From the NCBI RefSeq assembly GCF_025562755.1, contig NZ_CP103300.1, positions 5,954,501 through 6,018,500 of the forward strand: 64,000 nucleotides of DNA. The letters run 5' to 3'. Positions 9,492 through 18,121 of the stretch are shown piece after piece (the stretch's first letter is position 1; the number at the start of each line of letters is the position of its first letter). Origin of the DNA: Endozoicomonas euniceicola (GTDB lineage Bacteria > Pseudomonadota > Gammaproteobacteria > Pseudomonadales > Endozoicomonadaceae). Below the pieces are notes generated by a model that saw only the letters and a program-made list of their open reading frames with translations, did not search any database and was not told the DNA's origin. The position numbers were made by a program, and so were the translations under genes.

Positions 9492-10247
9492 ATGACCAAT
9501 CAAACCCTGGCACGCCTGCGTGGCCTGCGACTGAACGGTATGGCCGACGCCCTCAATCTGCAGCGGGAACAGCCCGGCACTTATGAGGAGCTTGGCTTTG
9601 AAGAACGACTGGCATTGCTTATTGATCAGGAGGACGCCGACCGCAGCAACAAACGGCTGGCTCGCCTGCTCAGGGCAGCCCGGTTCAAACTGGCTGCCAC
9701 GCTGGAGGATATTGATTATGAGCAGCCCAGAGGCATTACGAAAGCACAGATGGCGACACTGGTCACTTGCGACTGGCTGAACCGAAAACAAAACCTGTTA
9801 ATTACCGGTCCCTGCGGCACGGGTAAAAGCTGGCTGGGCTGTGCCTTTGGGCATGGGGCCTGCCTGAAAGGCTACAGCGTACGGTACTTCCGGACTTCCA
9901 GGCTGCTGGAAGCGATGACCATTGGCCATGGTGACGGCAGTTACACCAAGCAACTTAAACAGCTGGCAAAAGTCGACCTGCTGATACTGGATGACTGGGG
10001 TCTGGAACCACTGACCCAGAGCCAGCGCAATGACTTGCTGGAGATCATGGATGACCGCCACAACCAGAGCTCCACCATAGTGACCAGCCAGCTTCCGGTG
10101 TCGAAATGGCATGACAGTATCGGTGATGCGACTTTGGCAGACGCGATTCTGGATCGACTGACACATAACGCCCACCGGCTGAAACTCAAGGGAGAGTCTA
10201 TGAGAAAAATCAGGGCAAAACTGGAAGAGCGTGAACACTCAGGCTAA
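9492..10247 (+). CDS. istB: IS21 helper ATPase IstB
   Basis: 251 residues of a DnaC/IstB-type AAA+ ATPase. The Walker A motif is LLITGPCGTGKSWLGCAF near residue 105, the Walker B LLILDDWGLEPL near residue 165, and sensor residues follow in TIVTSQLPVSKWHD. A GGAG motif precedes the ATG. Family knowledge: IstB binds target DNA and activates IstA. It is in frame and undamaged, so the IS21 element probably retains its gene set despite the IS66 insertion upstream of istA. Confidence 0.93.
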   Translation: MTNQTLARLRGLRLNGMADALNLQREQPGTYEELGFEERLALLIDQEDADRSNKRLARLLRAARFKLAATLEDIDYEQPRGITKAQMATLVTCDWLNRKQNLLITGPCGTGKSWLGCAFGHGACLKGYSVRYFRTSRLLEAMTIGHGDGSYTKQLKQLAKVDLLILDDWGLEPLTQSQRNDLLEIMDDRHNQSSTIVTSQLPVSKWHDSIGDATLADAILDRLTHNAHRLKLKGESMRKIRAKLEEREHSG

Positions 10248-10332
10248 AAATAGAGGTGGGCAATGTTTAGGAAAGCGGAGGTGTTCACGCTTTCCAGAAT
10301 CACCGTTCATTTTGACCAGAATACGCAAAACG

Positions 10333-10853
10333 ACAGTCAGGTACTTATGGCCTATTTGATACGCCACCTCGTCGACACCTATGGCCTTGATATTGTCGAG
10401 CGAACGATGCGCCTTGCCCCATTCAACCACATACTCAACAGCATGAAAGACCTTCTCCCATGATGTATTGAAAGTGCAGGCAACCTCTTTCCAGGAGAGC
10501 TTTCTGGCCCAGCTTGCCAGAAACTGCATGTAGACTTTGGTAAGTTCTTTCTTGCCATCACCCCATGGAACCTGTTCAACCTTTACGCCACACGTCTTGC
10601 ATTGAACCCTGCGCATTGTGTAGAGCAGAAAAACTCTAATTCCCCAGAGAGGGACGAACTCAAAACGGCGTTCAGCAAGAGAATCGTAGCCTGGTGCTGG
10701 CTTCAAGCAGCCTGAGCAAACGGCATGACTGTTCTTTCGAGGAACCACTGTCACATTAAATACTTCTGAACCTTGATAGACGCCGGGTTTTACATCCTGA
10801 TAAACAAATGACTTGAGTTTATGGACTTTATTGAGGATAGTTTTAATCAGCAT
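10333..10853 (-). pseudogene. ISL3 transposase, N-terminal half
   Basis: It begins MLIKTILNKVHKLKSFVYQD and contains the ISL3 zinc-ribbon pair CSGCLKPAPGYD and CKTCGVKVEQVPW, then a helix-turn-helix region (LSWKEVACTFNTSWEKV) and the first acidic catalytic motif AIGVDEVAYQIGHKYLTVV at the break. The frame reads on into IS21 sequence to 10239, but that tail is foreign. The partner half is at 5100-5832. Confidence 0.85.
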
Positions 10854-10969
10854 CAGTGCTGCCTTTTGTTGTTTTTTTGTCCTTCAACAAAAAGCTATCA
10901 AAAGTCAGCCACTGGTGCATCTACCTCAAAAATTTGTTCATTTCTACCCACAGTTATCCCTGAAGAGCC

Positions 10970-12452
10970 CTTTTTTTATACAGTTTTTAAAAACAGGTCA
11001 CCGATTTGAACCCTGGATTAACGATTGCCCACTAACTTATAAAAGCCCAAACGCCCCTCAAAAAGTGGATGTGATTGGCTCATTAATGCTTTCCATTCTT
11101 TCAGGACATAAACGCTATGCGCATATCGGAACAATTATTGGTGATAAAGTAAACGCTCAGTTGCTCGGGATGAAAAAAATTGTCAGCGATGATTCTGCCA
11201 GGCGTGGTTTAAAGAAGATTGACGAAGATGAAGGCGTTGAATGGATGCAAAAACACCTCCATCTCTGTTTTGATCCGTTATTAACCATTCCATGGATTAT
11301 GGATGTTGATGTTACCGTGAAAACCATTTATGGGCATCAGGAAGGAGCGGTTAATGGCTATAACCCACATAAGAAAGGGAGACCCTCTCATACTTACCAC
11401 TCATATATGATGGCTAATCTTAAATTAATACTGGAAGTTGAAGTCAGACCCGGAAATCAAAGTCAAAGTAAATACTCTTTACCCGGTTTAATGGAGCTAT
11501 TAAATCGACTTCCAAAACGCTGCTGGCCTGAATTTGTTCGTGGTGATTGTGATTGGGGAAGTGACCGGGTAATGAGCGAATTGGAAGATGCTGGTTGTCA
11601 TTATCTTTTTAAAATGAAGAAGCACGACAACGTTAAGAAAGCCATAGGGAATGCGCACTGTAGCGGAGGATGGGTAAAATACGACAACCATTGGGAGGGA
11701 AAAGAATCCGTAATTAAACTGTCAGGTTGGAAAAAAGAAAGACGCATAATTATTGTTCGAAGACGGCGTCCTGAAAATGAAATACCGATGTTGGAAAAAG
11801 GAATAAAAGAACGTCAACAAACGTTAGCATTAATAGAAGAGCCAGAAAATATAAAAGCTTACGAGTATTCGGTTCTGGTCACATCTCTTGATAATGATAT
11901 AGTCTCGATCATTAATCATTATCGCAATAGGGCTGACTGTGAAAATAACTTTGATGAAATCAAAAACCAATGGGGCTGGGGCGGTTATGTAACAAAAGAT
12001 ATGGCAAGATGTCGAATGCTGGCCCGAATGGTTGCCTTGGTTTACAACTGGTGGACGCTATACGTTCGATTGAGTAATCCGGACTCCCATAAAGAATCAA
12101 TTACCAGCCGTCCCTTATTAATGAGTTCAATTGGCAAGCTGACCCACTCTGGCAACCAAAAGAAAATAAAGCTGACAAGCCAGCATCGATGGATGTATAA
12201 AATTGCGAAATTACAAAGTGAACTGTGTGATTTTTTTGATTCAATCAAAAGTATCGCACCGCAGTTGAATCCAATTAACGCATGGTGTCGTATTTTAACG
12301 AAAGCGGTCTCAAAATTTTTGAAAAAAGGGCAGGTTATTACGATGCAACCATTAATTCGATCGGGCTAATGACTTAAAAAAAACGCTGCTCAGAACCGTG
12401 AGAAGCTATTCCTAATGGCATGGCTCAGTGGCGTTCAACTGCTGAATTTAGG
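10970..12452 (+). mobile_element. IS1380-like copy B, right portion
   Basis: This is the remainder of IS1380 copy B, from the T-run duplicated by the ISL3 insertion to the terminal repeat ending GCTGAATTTAGG. It is followed directly by TTCAA (12453-12457), the duplicate of 4864-4868. Together with 4869-5093 it makes about 1.7 kb, equal to copy A. Confidence 0.87.
10978..12369 (+). pseudogene. IS1380 transposase copy B, C-terminal 463 residues
   Basis: It matches copy A from IQFLKTGHRFEPW to the end (ITMQPLIRSG), including the D-x-D-x-T, RGDCDWGSD and NNFDEIKNQ catalytic regions. An open frame continues leftward to an ATG at 10813, but that segment is ISL3 end sequence read in a meaningless frame, so the apparent 518-residue length is coincidental. 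The gene is split from its N-terminus by 5.9 kb. Confidence 0.85.
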
Positions 12453-12467
12453 TTCAAAAGTCGCCAT
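12453..12467 (-). pseudogene. int: First five codons of the element X integrase
   Basis: ATG at 12467 reads MATFE up to the IS1380 copy B target site TTCAA and joins EKRKHGWLARV at 4863 after excision. The reconstructed start matches the paralogue MARLEKRKSGWLARV at 46217. The native int promoter should therefore lie between 12468 and the terminator at 12665. Confidence 0.8.
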
Positions 12468-12664
12468 CTCTGAACGCCCTCTGACAGTAAGTGTACAGAT
12501 GAGATTTTAGTGGTAAATCGAGTGGTGGAAGAGTGGTAATTTTTGAACGAAAACACAGTGAAAAGAGGTGAAAAATAGTGAGGAATAAAAATTCTGAACG
12601 TTGGAGTTTTTATCGAGAAGGCAGGTAGGCCAAGGGCTGAAGCCCTGAAACAGGCGAAAAAAAA

Positions 12665-12690
12665 GGCTATCGAATTAACGATAGCCTTTC
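12665..12690. terminator. Bidirectional intrinsic terminator beside att copy
   Basis: An 8-bp stem, GGCTATCG/CGATAGCC, with a short AT loop is preceded by an A8 run and followed by TTTC. It lies directly beside the tRNA-Leu 3'-end repeat, in the same place as the terminator-like stem at 46428-46450 relative to the real tRNA-Leu gene. Confidence 0.65.
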
Positions 12691-12694
12691 TGAT

Positions 12695-12720
12695 TGGTGC
12701 CCGGAGCCGGAATCGAACCG
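12695..12720. repeat. att copy: 26-bp repeat of tRNA-Leu 3' end
   Basis: TGGTGCCCGGAGCCGGAATC and six further bases are identical to 46458-46483, the CCA end, acceptor and T-arm of tRNA-Leu(UAA). Beyond 12720 the tRNA identity stops. This is the standard signature of a tRNA-targeting integrase: a 3'-end duplication at the distal junction of the element. It delimits the element spanning 12695-46458 and abuts the int start of the left-hand element X. Confidence 0.85.
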
Positions 12721-12869
12721 CCACCAGCTCTGGGCTTGGCTTTAATTAGTGCCAGTTTTTGTGCCATATATCGAATTCTTCTACAGATTTTGACTGCCAA
12801 AATGGAGCATCTAAATCTATGCAGTCTTATATTCGGAGTCTCACCGGAATACATTTTCCTTGCAGAGTC

Positions 12870-13016
12870 TCAGAGTTCAAGCAAAAAAACATATTCATAG
12901 TAGCCATCAATTTGAAAACGTGCGTTACGTGAAAATCTAGGAGCTATGCCTTGAAAAATAATTTTCATGCACGCAGCATCGCCTACTGTACTGACCTGAT
13001 CTACATATAATTTCAT
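12870..13016 (-). CDS. Small 48-residue hypothetical protein at operon end
   Basis: An ATG at 13016, two bases after the radical-SAM gene stop, opens a 48-codon frame (MKLYVDQVSTVGDAACMKII...). No family is recognised. The tight spacing suggests it is co-transcribed as the last gene of the 13019-23125 operon. It may be the surviving N-terminus of a longer gene cut by the element end, since only about 150 bp separate it from att. No Shine-Dalgarno of note. Confidence 0.35.
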   Translation of the reverse strand: MKLYVDQVSTVGDAACMKIIFQGIAPRFSRNARFQIDGYYEYVFLLEL

Positions 13017-13018
13017 TT

Positions 13019-13582
13019 TTAACACTCTTCTGGATACCCTAGCTCAACTAGCCCACCAAACTCATCAATATGAATCTCAACTTGATTACACTCTTTTATA
13101 ATAGTTCGGTCATATTTTGGGCTAAGAAAATGAATTTTCTGGTTTGTTGACCCGCGCCAGAGCAACGATGGATTTCGCAATTCTTCTCGGTAACGACCAG
13201 CAACTAAAATATCTACGTGGGCTAATACTTGTTGAGCAACAGGCATACTGGCTAGCTCAGTGAGCTCGTAGCCTGTATAAAGCATTACATCAAGAGAACT
13301 CTCAGAAAGAGACTCTAACAGCCAATAGAGATTATTGGTCTGTTGGAGAGGTTCACCTCCCAGCAGGGTTATCCCGGCAATATCGCGTTCTGCAATGATT
13401 TCTTTGATCAGTTCTTCCCTTTCAATGAGCTGATTAGCCTTATGCGGCCACATCGCAGTGTTCCAGCATCCCTTGCAAGCTAACGTGCATCCTTGGAGCC
13501 AGATAACAAACCGATCTCCAGGTCCATATATCTGGCTCGATGGTTGTATATGAGCAATATTCAGACATGTGCCAAACATCAA
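13019..13582 (-). CDS. 4Fe-4S radical-SAM activase-like protein (NrdG type)
   Basis: 187 residues, the size of anaerobic ribonucleotide reductase activase NrdG and 'single 4Fe-4S cluster' proteins. The cluster motif C-x3-C-x2-C is at C32, C36 and C39 (GCTLACKGCW), and the SAM-contacting GGEP is near residue 95 (ITLLGGEPLQQT). The C-terminal third is atypical for NrdG, and no nrdD partner is nearby, so a role in nucleotide reduction is unlikely. It overlaps the preceding gene (ATG inside its stop region). Family knowledge: such activases reduce SAM to make radicals on a partner protein. I infer that the partner or substrate is encoded in the same operon. Confidence 0.8.
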   Translation of the reverse strand: MMFGTCLNIAHIQPSSQIYGPGDRFVIWLQGCTLACKGCWNTAMWPHKANQLIEREELIKEIIAERDIAGITLLGGEPLQQTNNLYWLLESLSESSLDVMLYTGYELTELASMPVAQQVLAHVDILVAGRYREELRNPSLLWRGSTNQKIHFLSPKYDRTIIKECNQVEIHIDEFGGLVELGYPEEC

Positions 13583-14046
13583 TACACCGTTCTGGTTAGA
13601 ACAAGTTGAATTTTTCCATTTTTTCTCTGTTCTTTTACCCTGTATCCCTGAGCTTCAGCTTTCTTGATTGCTGCTAATTTCGTTGCTTCAACCCTGGCTA
13701 TACGTTCCTGCTCCAACCTTTGCCTCTCCTCCTCAGCAATACGCTCAAGCTTACTTTCGTACTCTGATTTATAGACAAGTTCCAGAGATTTCAGAAACTG
13801 ACTAACTGGAGTGTATTGCTTGTTCAAAGATCGGCTTATGACTCGGCCAGACCAGTGTTCATCGGAGTCATAAGTAAACCGATACGCTTTTCCATCCCAT
13901 AAAAAAGACTGCTGCCCCCGATAATCTGATCGGTTAGTAAGCAAGTTTTGCCCCTTAACGGTTACTTTAACCCCAAGCCTCACAAGAGCCCCATAAAGAA
14001 CATCTTGTTCAGTAAACGGGGTAAGAGTTCTGACAACTGCACTCAT
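13579..14046 (-). CDS. DUF1257/Ycf35-like protein
   Basis: 155 residues. The N-terminus (SAVVRTLTPFTEQDVLYGALVRLGVKV) resembles the Ycf35 opening in which a helix selects one argument after another along the chain. A central FLWDGKAYRFTYDSDEHW strand pair and a C-terminal helix plus strand (AIKKAEAQGYRVKEQRKNGKIQLVLTR) match the family ending (aqkqGF-v-eeq--dGsIrLv). A charged coiled coil (EYESKLERIAEEERQRLEQERIA) lies between. Its neighbours are a DUF2997-like protein and a Ycf46-like ATPase, the partners seen around Ycf35 homologues in bacteria (from memory, not verified). The biochemical role is unknown. Confidence 0.62.
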   Translation of the reverse strand: MSAVVRTLTPFTEQDVLYGALVRLGVKVTVKGQNLLTNRSDYRGQQSFLWDGKAYRFTYDSDEHWSGRVISRSLNKQYTPVSQFLKSLELVYKSEYESKLERIAEEERQRLEQERIARVEATKLAAIKKAEAQGYRVKEQRKNGKIQLVLTRTVY

Positions 14047-14249
14047 TTATCTCTTCCCTGCTTGATTGTATTCGTCTTGTTCACTTTTACTTTCTTAAGA
14101 TACTCATCGGTGGTTTTGATTGAAGTAACCGGGGTCTCATCAAGAATTTCATCAAGCGCTTCAAGGCAGGTTTCTCCCTCAAAGCCAAAGGTTTTGGCAC
14201 TGACCGCCCCTTCTTCATCTATAACAAGAATAATTTTTTGTTCAGCCAT
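14043..14249 (-). CDS. DUF2997-like small protein
   Basis: 68 residues. EQKIILVIDEEGAVSAKTFGFEGETCLEALDEIL followed by a TSIKTTDEYLKK tail fits the DUF2997 layout: a short beta hairpin ending in G(F)xGxxC and an alpha helix. The conserved Cys is C29. It overlaps both neighbours by a few bases (stop/start overlap), so it is translated as part of the operon. Function is unknown; the conserved cysteine beside a radical-SAM protein suggests a redox or metal role, which is inference. Confidence 0.62.
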   Translation of the reverse strand: MAEQKIILVIDEEGAVSAKTFGFEGETCLEALDEILDETPVTSIKTTDEYLKKVKVNKTNTIKQGRDK

Positions 14250-16560
14250 TCGCAGCTTCCCCTTTTTTAAGAACCAAAGATGCCCTTAATCGCATAGCTG
14301 TGCGCTTCGCCAACTCTGAATCATCATCTGGTGCAATCGCGAGATAGCGCTTACCCTTTGACATGTAGAGCTGACCTATATCAGGCAAATCCTCTTCAGG
14401 AAAATCAATAGAAAAAGCAACATCAGCTTCTCTTTTTCCTTTGGACAGAAGCTTTGAAAGAAAACTCTCTTTTGCCTTTCCTTTGATTGAATTGCGAGAC
14501 TGCTGATGGGTCGATAGCTCTTCTCCCAACCGTTCCTGCTCTTTACTAACCTGATCGAGTCCTTGTTGCAGTTTCTGCTCTCTTTCGGCAAGGTTGCTTA
14601 TAGTTACTTTATAGGCTCTTGGAATTTGCTCAAGCCGTTTTTTTGCTTGTTCCTGTTCCTTACGTTGCTGCTTTTTACTCGATTTGCTCGCCTCTTTTAC
14701 GAGGTCACCTGAAGTAGTTTTACTCTGCTTTTTTAAAACCTTATTCAACTGCCGGCTATTATTGGAAATCCAGATCTCAATATCGTCTCTTTTCGAGTCT
14801 CGAGCTATTTCATTAGAGTTAATCGCAGTGAAATATTTATCAAACAACTCTTTCCAACTCTCAAGAAAAACATGTTCAGCGGCGGCTTTCTTCTCATTTC
14901 GGGTGTAGAGAAACGCCTCCATGTCTTGCTGAATCTTGGCTCTTTTCTGATCACACTGCTCCAGCCGGGTGTCAATTTTCAGTTTTTCTTGCTCCCAATG
15001 TTCTAACTGCTGTGCTTTGTCAGTCTCATTCGCAAGGGATAAGGCACTTTCAACTAGCTTGCTCCGGAGCTGATTCAAAAGGGCAACATTTTCCTTCCTG
15101 TACGAAGGGGATAATTCAGAAAGGCATATCGATTCGAGGTGATCTATTTCTTTTTTCAGTTGTGATCTTTCTCGATCCCTTCCGAGGAAAAATTGTTTCA
15201 TATAGCCAAGCAGATTGTCCTTAATTTTGCTTTGCTCAGCCTCCATACGAGCAACCTGAACATTCAGGTCGCAAACCTCATTATCCCAACGTTTCTGAAT
15301 TCTCTCCCAAGCGAGTACCAACGCATCTCTTTCAGCCTGCCCAGGTAAGTAAGGAGGATGAATCACTACCTGATACTCAATTTCCCTAGCCAGTCTGGAA
15401 CGATTAAAAACAGACTGATCTTTCGTCAGCTCCTGGGCATTATCAGACTCAAACTCAGCAAAAGATCTGCATTCAAAATCCTCAAGCGTGATACTTAAGA
15501 GCTCTTTGCACTGCAGTTCTTCATCAATATTGTCTACATATCGAATAGGGCTGGTAATATCATCAACAGCAATTTCTTTTTTCAGCCTCCAATAACCATT
15601 GGCCAAGAGTTCAAGGTGGTAATCATCGACGGAACGGCGCTGATTTTCAGATAACTTTACTGCCCAGATAACATCAGTTTTACTGTAGCGCAGAGGCAAT
15701 AACCAGGCCTCTTCTTCAGAAATTAACACCTGAGGCAAGTCATCACGGGAAAGTAAATGTATATCACCATATCGCTCTATTACCCGCTGCAACTGTCCTT
15801 GTTCGATGGCATTAAAAGCTAAGAGAAGTTCGCTTTCTTGCAAATTCAGTTCTGTATGATCAAATTCTTGCCATACAATATTTTGATCATATCCACCATT
15901 AGTAAATAGCTTTGCCGGATGTTCAAGTGCAGTATGCAGGCTATGAGTGAGAGGGCCAGATAAAATATTGCGGTGAAGCAGGTCAATGGTCTCGACAGGC
16001 GCTTTACTGGCCGGCTGTCTTCGCCCGGATTCTAGATATTCGTTATTAGCTTCAAACCAGAAAAGGTGACAGAAAAGTCGGTAATACTCATCAATCTGGT
16101 CAGTTTCCAGCGCAAGGCTGTACTGGTAGCCTTTTTCAACAAACCCGGAAGAGCACACCCTGCTCCATGCTGATTTTGAGTGATAGTCCCCAATAAGTAT
16201 CATGCCGTGTTGCTGACTACCTGTACGGATGCAACACCGGCCAGACAGCGCATCAATTGCAAGATTGTTTTCTTCACACTCAGTCAAAAAGAGAAAAACC
16301 TGCACATTGTTATCAGCAAGATTACCAATATACCTGATTGCATCTGTATCGCGGATAATGTCAGCAGCAATAAATAAACTATCCTCTACCTGACAGGTAG
16401 CCAGCTCATCCAATAGCTCAGAGCTTTCTCCTGCTTGGAAGTAGTCATCCCTATATGAACCAGTCGCATCTTTCTCAGCCGAGTTAAAAACGAATACATT
16501 TTTCAATCGCTCATCCCGATAACTGACCGAGAAGGTACGTTCCAGTGGCGCAATCATCAA
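14242..16560 (-). CDS. Large coiled-coil protein with PLD-like N-terminal region
   Basis: 772 residues, no firm family. Residues ~40-165 look like a phospholipase-D-type fold (SSELLDELATCQVEDSLFIAADIIR..., then QQHGMILIGDYHSKSAW where an HKD motif would sit, with Met in place of Lys), so if it is PLD-like it is probably catalytically degenerate. Residues ~395-690 are strongly charged, heptad-rich coiled coil (ERDALVLAWERIQKRWDNEV to QQGLDQVSKEQERLGEELSTHQQ). The C-terminal ~70 residues form a compact domain (FSIDFPEEDLPDIGQLYMSKGKRYLAIAP). It overlaps the preceding gene by 4 bp. I infer a scaffold or SMC-like bridging subunit for the operon helicase. Confidence 0.5.
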   Translation of the reverse strand: MMIAPLERTFSVSYRDERLKNVFVFNSAEKDATGSYRDDYFQAGESSELLDELATCQVEDSLFIAADIIRDTDAIRYIGNLADNNVQVFLFLTECEENNLAIDALSGRCCIRTGSQQHGMILIGDYHSKSAWSRVCSSGFVEKGYQYSLALETDQIDEYYRLFCHLFWFEANNEYLESGRRQPASKAPVETIDLLHRNILSGPLTHSLHTALEHPAKLFTNGGYDQNIVWQEFDHTELNLQESELLLAFNAIEQGQLQRVIERYGDIHLLSRDDLPQVLISEEEAWLLPLRYSKTDVIWAVKLSENQRRSVDDYHLELLANGYWRLKKEIAVDDITSPIRYVDNIDEELQCKELLSITLEDFECRSFAEFESDNAQELTKDQSVFNRSRLAREIEYQVVIHPPYLPGQAERDALVLAWERIQKRWDNEVCDLNVQVARMEAEQSKIKDNLLGYMKQFFLGRDRERSQLKKEIDHLESICLSELSPSYRKENVALLNQLRSKLVESALSLANETDKAQQLEHWEQEKLKIDTRLEQCDQKRAKIQQDMEAFLYTRNEKKAAAEHVFLESWKELFDKYFTAINSNEIARDSKRDDIEIWISNNSRQLNKVLKKQSKTTSGDLVKEASKSSKKQQRKEQEQAKKRLEQIPRAYKVTISNLAEREQKLQQGLDQVSKEQERLGEELSTHQQSRNSIKGKAKESFLSKLLSKGKREADVAFSIDFPEEDLPDIGQLYMSKGKRYLAIAPDDDSELAKRTAMRLRASLVLKKGEAANG

Positions 16561-18113
16561 ACATACTCCTTACTTAATGGTTCACTCAGCATCTCAGTCA
16601 GGTAAGAAGGCAACTCATCATTACGAAGTCTTGTAAACGTTGGCGTCCCCCTGACTTCTGGCTCCTCTTCCCCGAAGTCAATAAAGTCCAGACTGCTTGT
16701 ACATGTCCATATTACTGGTTCGCCTGTAGTCAGGAATATCCAGTAACGATCATGGTTCTCGGGACGCTTCTCCATTGTCCTGAGAGCCCATTTTTGACTG
16801 GGAAGTTTAGCTTTTTTATTGACGGAAAATATCACCCCCCCATCACAACTGCAGCTCTGGGCAATGGCTGATAAGTTTCGCTCGTTTTTTCTGCTTTGGT
16901 AATACCGATCCGAATAAATCAATCCAGTGACCACTACTCCAGACACAAGATGTCTTACAAGCGTTTCAACTGAGAGTTTATCCCCTTCAGCCCAGCGACA
17001 GCGCGGTTGCTGTACATGGCTCGCTGATGGAATAAGATAATGACCTGCGGAAGCGTGCCAAAAACCTTGAGGGTTCTGTTGACGATTCAGAACTTGAAGT
17101 AAAGACAACCCCTCCTTCAATGAAAGGTTGTACGGTTTTACTGCCGGATGGTTAATCCAGCAGCGTTGTAAGTATCGACTTTCGTCAGGTGAAAGATAAT
17201 CCTCTCTGTAGGTATCATTCAGCCATGCCTCGTGCCATAAATTTGCAGTTGCAGGATTTTTTGGCATCACGGGAAGATTTATCAGTTCACCACCAAAAAA
17301 ATGGCCATAGCATGTATCAATTTCATTGACAGGTCGTTTTCTAATCAAAAACTCACTTCGGACTATAGCTTTATCTGACACATCACACCGCATACGCTTA
17401 AACTCAGGCTCCCAAGCGAATTCTAATTTCCCAGCAACATCGTGAAGAAATTCAGGCTTGGCTTCAATGATATCTTTACGGGAAACCGAGAAATGCCTTT
17501 CCTTACCCGCCACATGGCATGAGAGATTCCCCTGAATCTGAATTGCTGCCTGAGCACTTTTATTTCTTCCCAACGTGTACCGAAGTTGTGTTTCTATTGA
17601 TGGACTATTAGTGCGATATTTATCATCAAGCACTTCTATTTTCAGGTTAGAAATAAGCCTCTTATCTACCGAACCATCATGATCTATAAGATACACGTTA
17701 GTGCTGTTGCAATGCAGTTCTTTCGGAATACCCCTTCTATGGACTGAAGGCCAGCCATAAGACTTGATCTGTTCATGGTAACTCCGGTTACGAGGAGGCT
17801 CCCATCGCAGCATAGCTATGGGGTGTATTCCAAGGTACTGATCATGAAAGTACCATATATGGTATATTCCCCTCTCTTTCGTGCTAAACATGCCAGTCTG
17901 TTTAGTGTGATGAGCCTGCTCGGTTAACTGTTCCCCCTCGATCAAGTTTTCTTTTTCAAGATAACTAATCAACCTATCAGGAAAGGTTGATAAACCCTGT
18001 TCCGACGCTGCCACCAAAATTTTCTGTAAGTCTGGGCGAGGCTGTTCGACATCAACAGTCGCAAGAACTTTCTTGCAGTCGACCTTTACCTGCCTGTTCA
18101 ATATAATCTCCAT
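16557..18113 (-). CDS. Unrecognised 518-residue protein, possible PLD-like C-terminus
   Basis: No family recognised with confidence. The N-terminal two thirds are rich in beta strand and aromatic residues. The C-terminal ~170 residues (WAEGDKLSVETLVRHLVSGVVVTGLIYSDRYYQSRKNERNLSAI ... ENHDRYWIFLTTGEPVIWTCTSSLDF) follow the layout of PLD-like domains in which HDRYxIF plus a small-residue strand stands in for a degenerate HKD motif. It lies between the helicase (8-bp gap) and the coiled-coil protein (4-bp overlap). It might present nucleic acid to the helicase, but this is inference. Confidence 0.45.
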   Translation of the reverse strand: MEIILNRQVKVDCKKVLATVDVEQPRPDLQKILVAASEQGLSTFPDRLISYLEKENLIEGEQLTEQAHHTKQTGMFSTKERGIYHIWYFHDQYLGIHPIAMLRWEPPRNRSYHEQIKSYGWPSVHRRGIPKELHCNSTNVYLIDHDGSVDKRLISNLKIEVLDDKYRTNSPSIETQLRYTLGRNKSAQAAIQIQGNLSCHVAGKERHFSVSRKDIIEAKPEFLHDVAGKLEFAWEPEFKRMRCDVSDKAIVRSEFLIRKRPVNEIDTCYGHFFGGELINLPVMPKNPATANLWHEAWLNDTYREDYLSPDESRYLQRCWINHPAVKPYNLSLKEGLSLLQVLNRQQNPQGFWHASAGHYLIPSASHVQQPRCRWAEGDKLSVETLVRHLVSGVVVTGLIYSDRYYQSRKNERNLSAIAQSCSCDGGVIFSVNKKAKLPSQKWALRTMEKRPENHDRYWIFLTTGEPVIWTCTSSLDFIDFGEEEPEVRGTPTFTRLRNDELPSYLTEMLSEPLSKEYV

Positions 18114-18121
18114 GATTACTC

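Larger units (their letters stand above)
5833..10327 (+). mobile_element. IS21-family element (istA-istB), itself carrying IS66
   Basis: The element is bounded by inverted ends TGCATATTCTGGCC (left) and TGCGTATTCTGGTC (right, read inward) and flanked by a 5-bp duplication AAACG (5828-5832 and 10328-10332). Further subterminal repeats of the type GTGAACGCT-CATTCTGA and AAGCGTGAACAC recur inside both ends, as is usual for IS21 transposase binding sites. It inserted in the middle of the ISL3 transposase gene. It carries istA and istB intact, with an IS66 element inserted upstream of istA. Confidence 0.88.
5094..10969 (-). mobile_element. ISL3-family element interrupted by IS21
   Basis: The ends are imperfect inverted repeats: GCCTCGTCAG...CTGTGGGCAG on the left and GGCTCTTCAG...CTGTGGGTAG on the right (read inward). 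It sits in the IS1380 copy B flanked by an 8-bp duplication, CTTTTTTT (5086-5093 and 10970-10977), the size usual for ISL3 insertions. Subtracting the IS21 insert leaves about 1.38 kb, the normal ISL3 size, with a single transposase gene on the minus strand. Confidence 0.85.

Noticed and set aside
10813..12369. 518-residue open frame that looks like a complete transposase of normal length
   Set aside because: Residues up to about 55 are read from the ISL3 right end in a meaningless frame; the true N-terminus is at 4932-5093.
3456..12452. Possible composite transposon formed by the two inverted IS1380 copies
   Set aside because: Copy B has its own 5-bp target duplication, so it inserted alone, and copy A lacks matching outer flanks; nothing supports movement of the pair as a unit.
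13019..13582. NrdG, anaerobic ribonucleotide reductase activase
   Set aside because: No nrdD in the window, overlap with DUF1257/DUF2997 genes, and an atypical C-terminus; only the enzyme class is retained.
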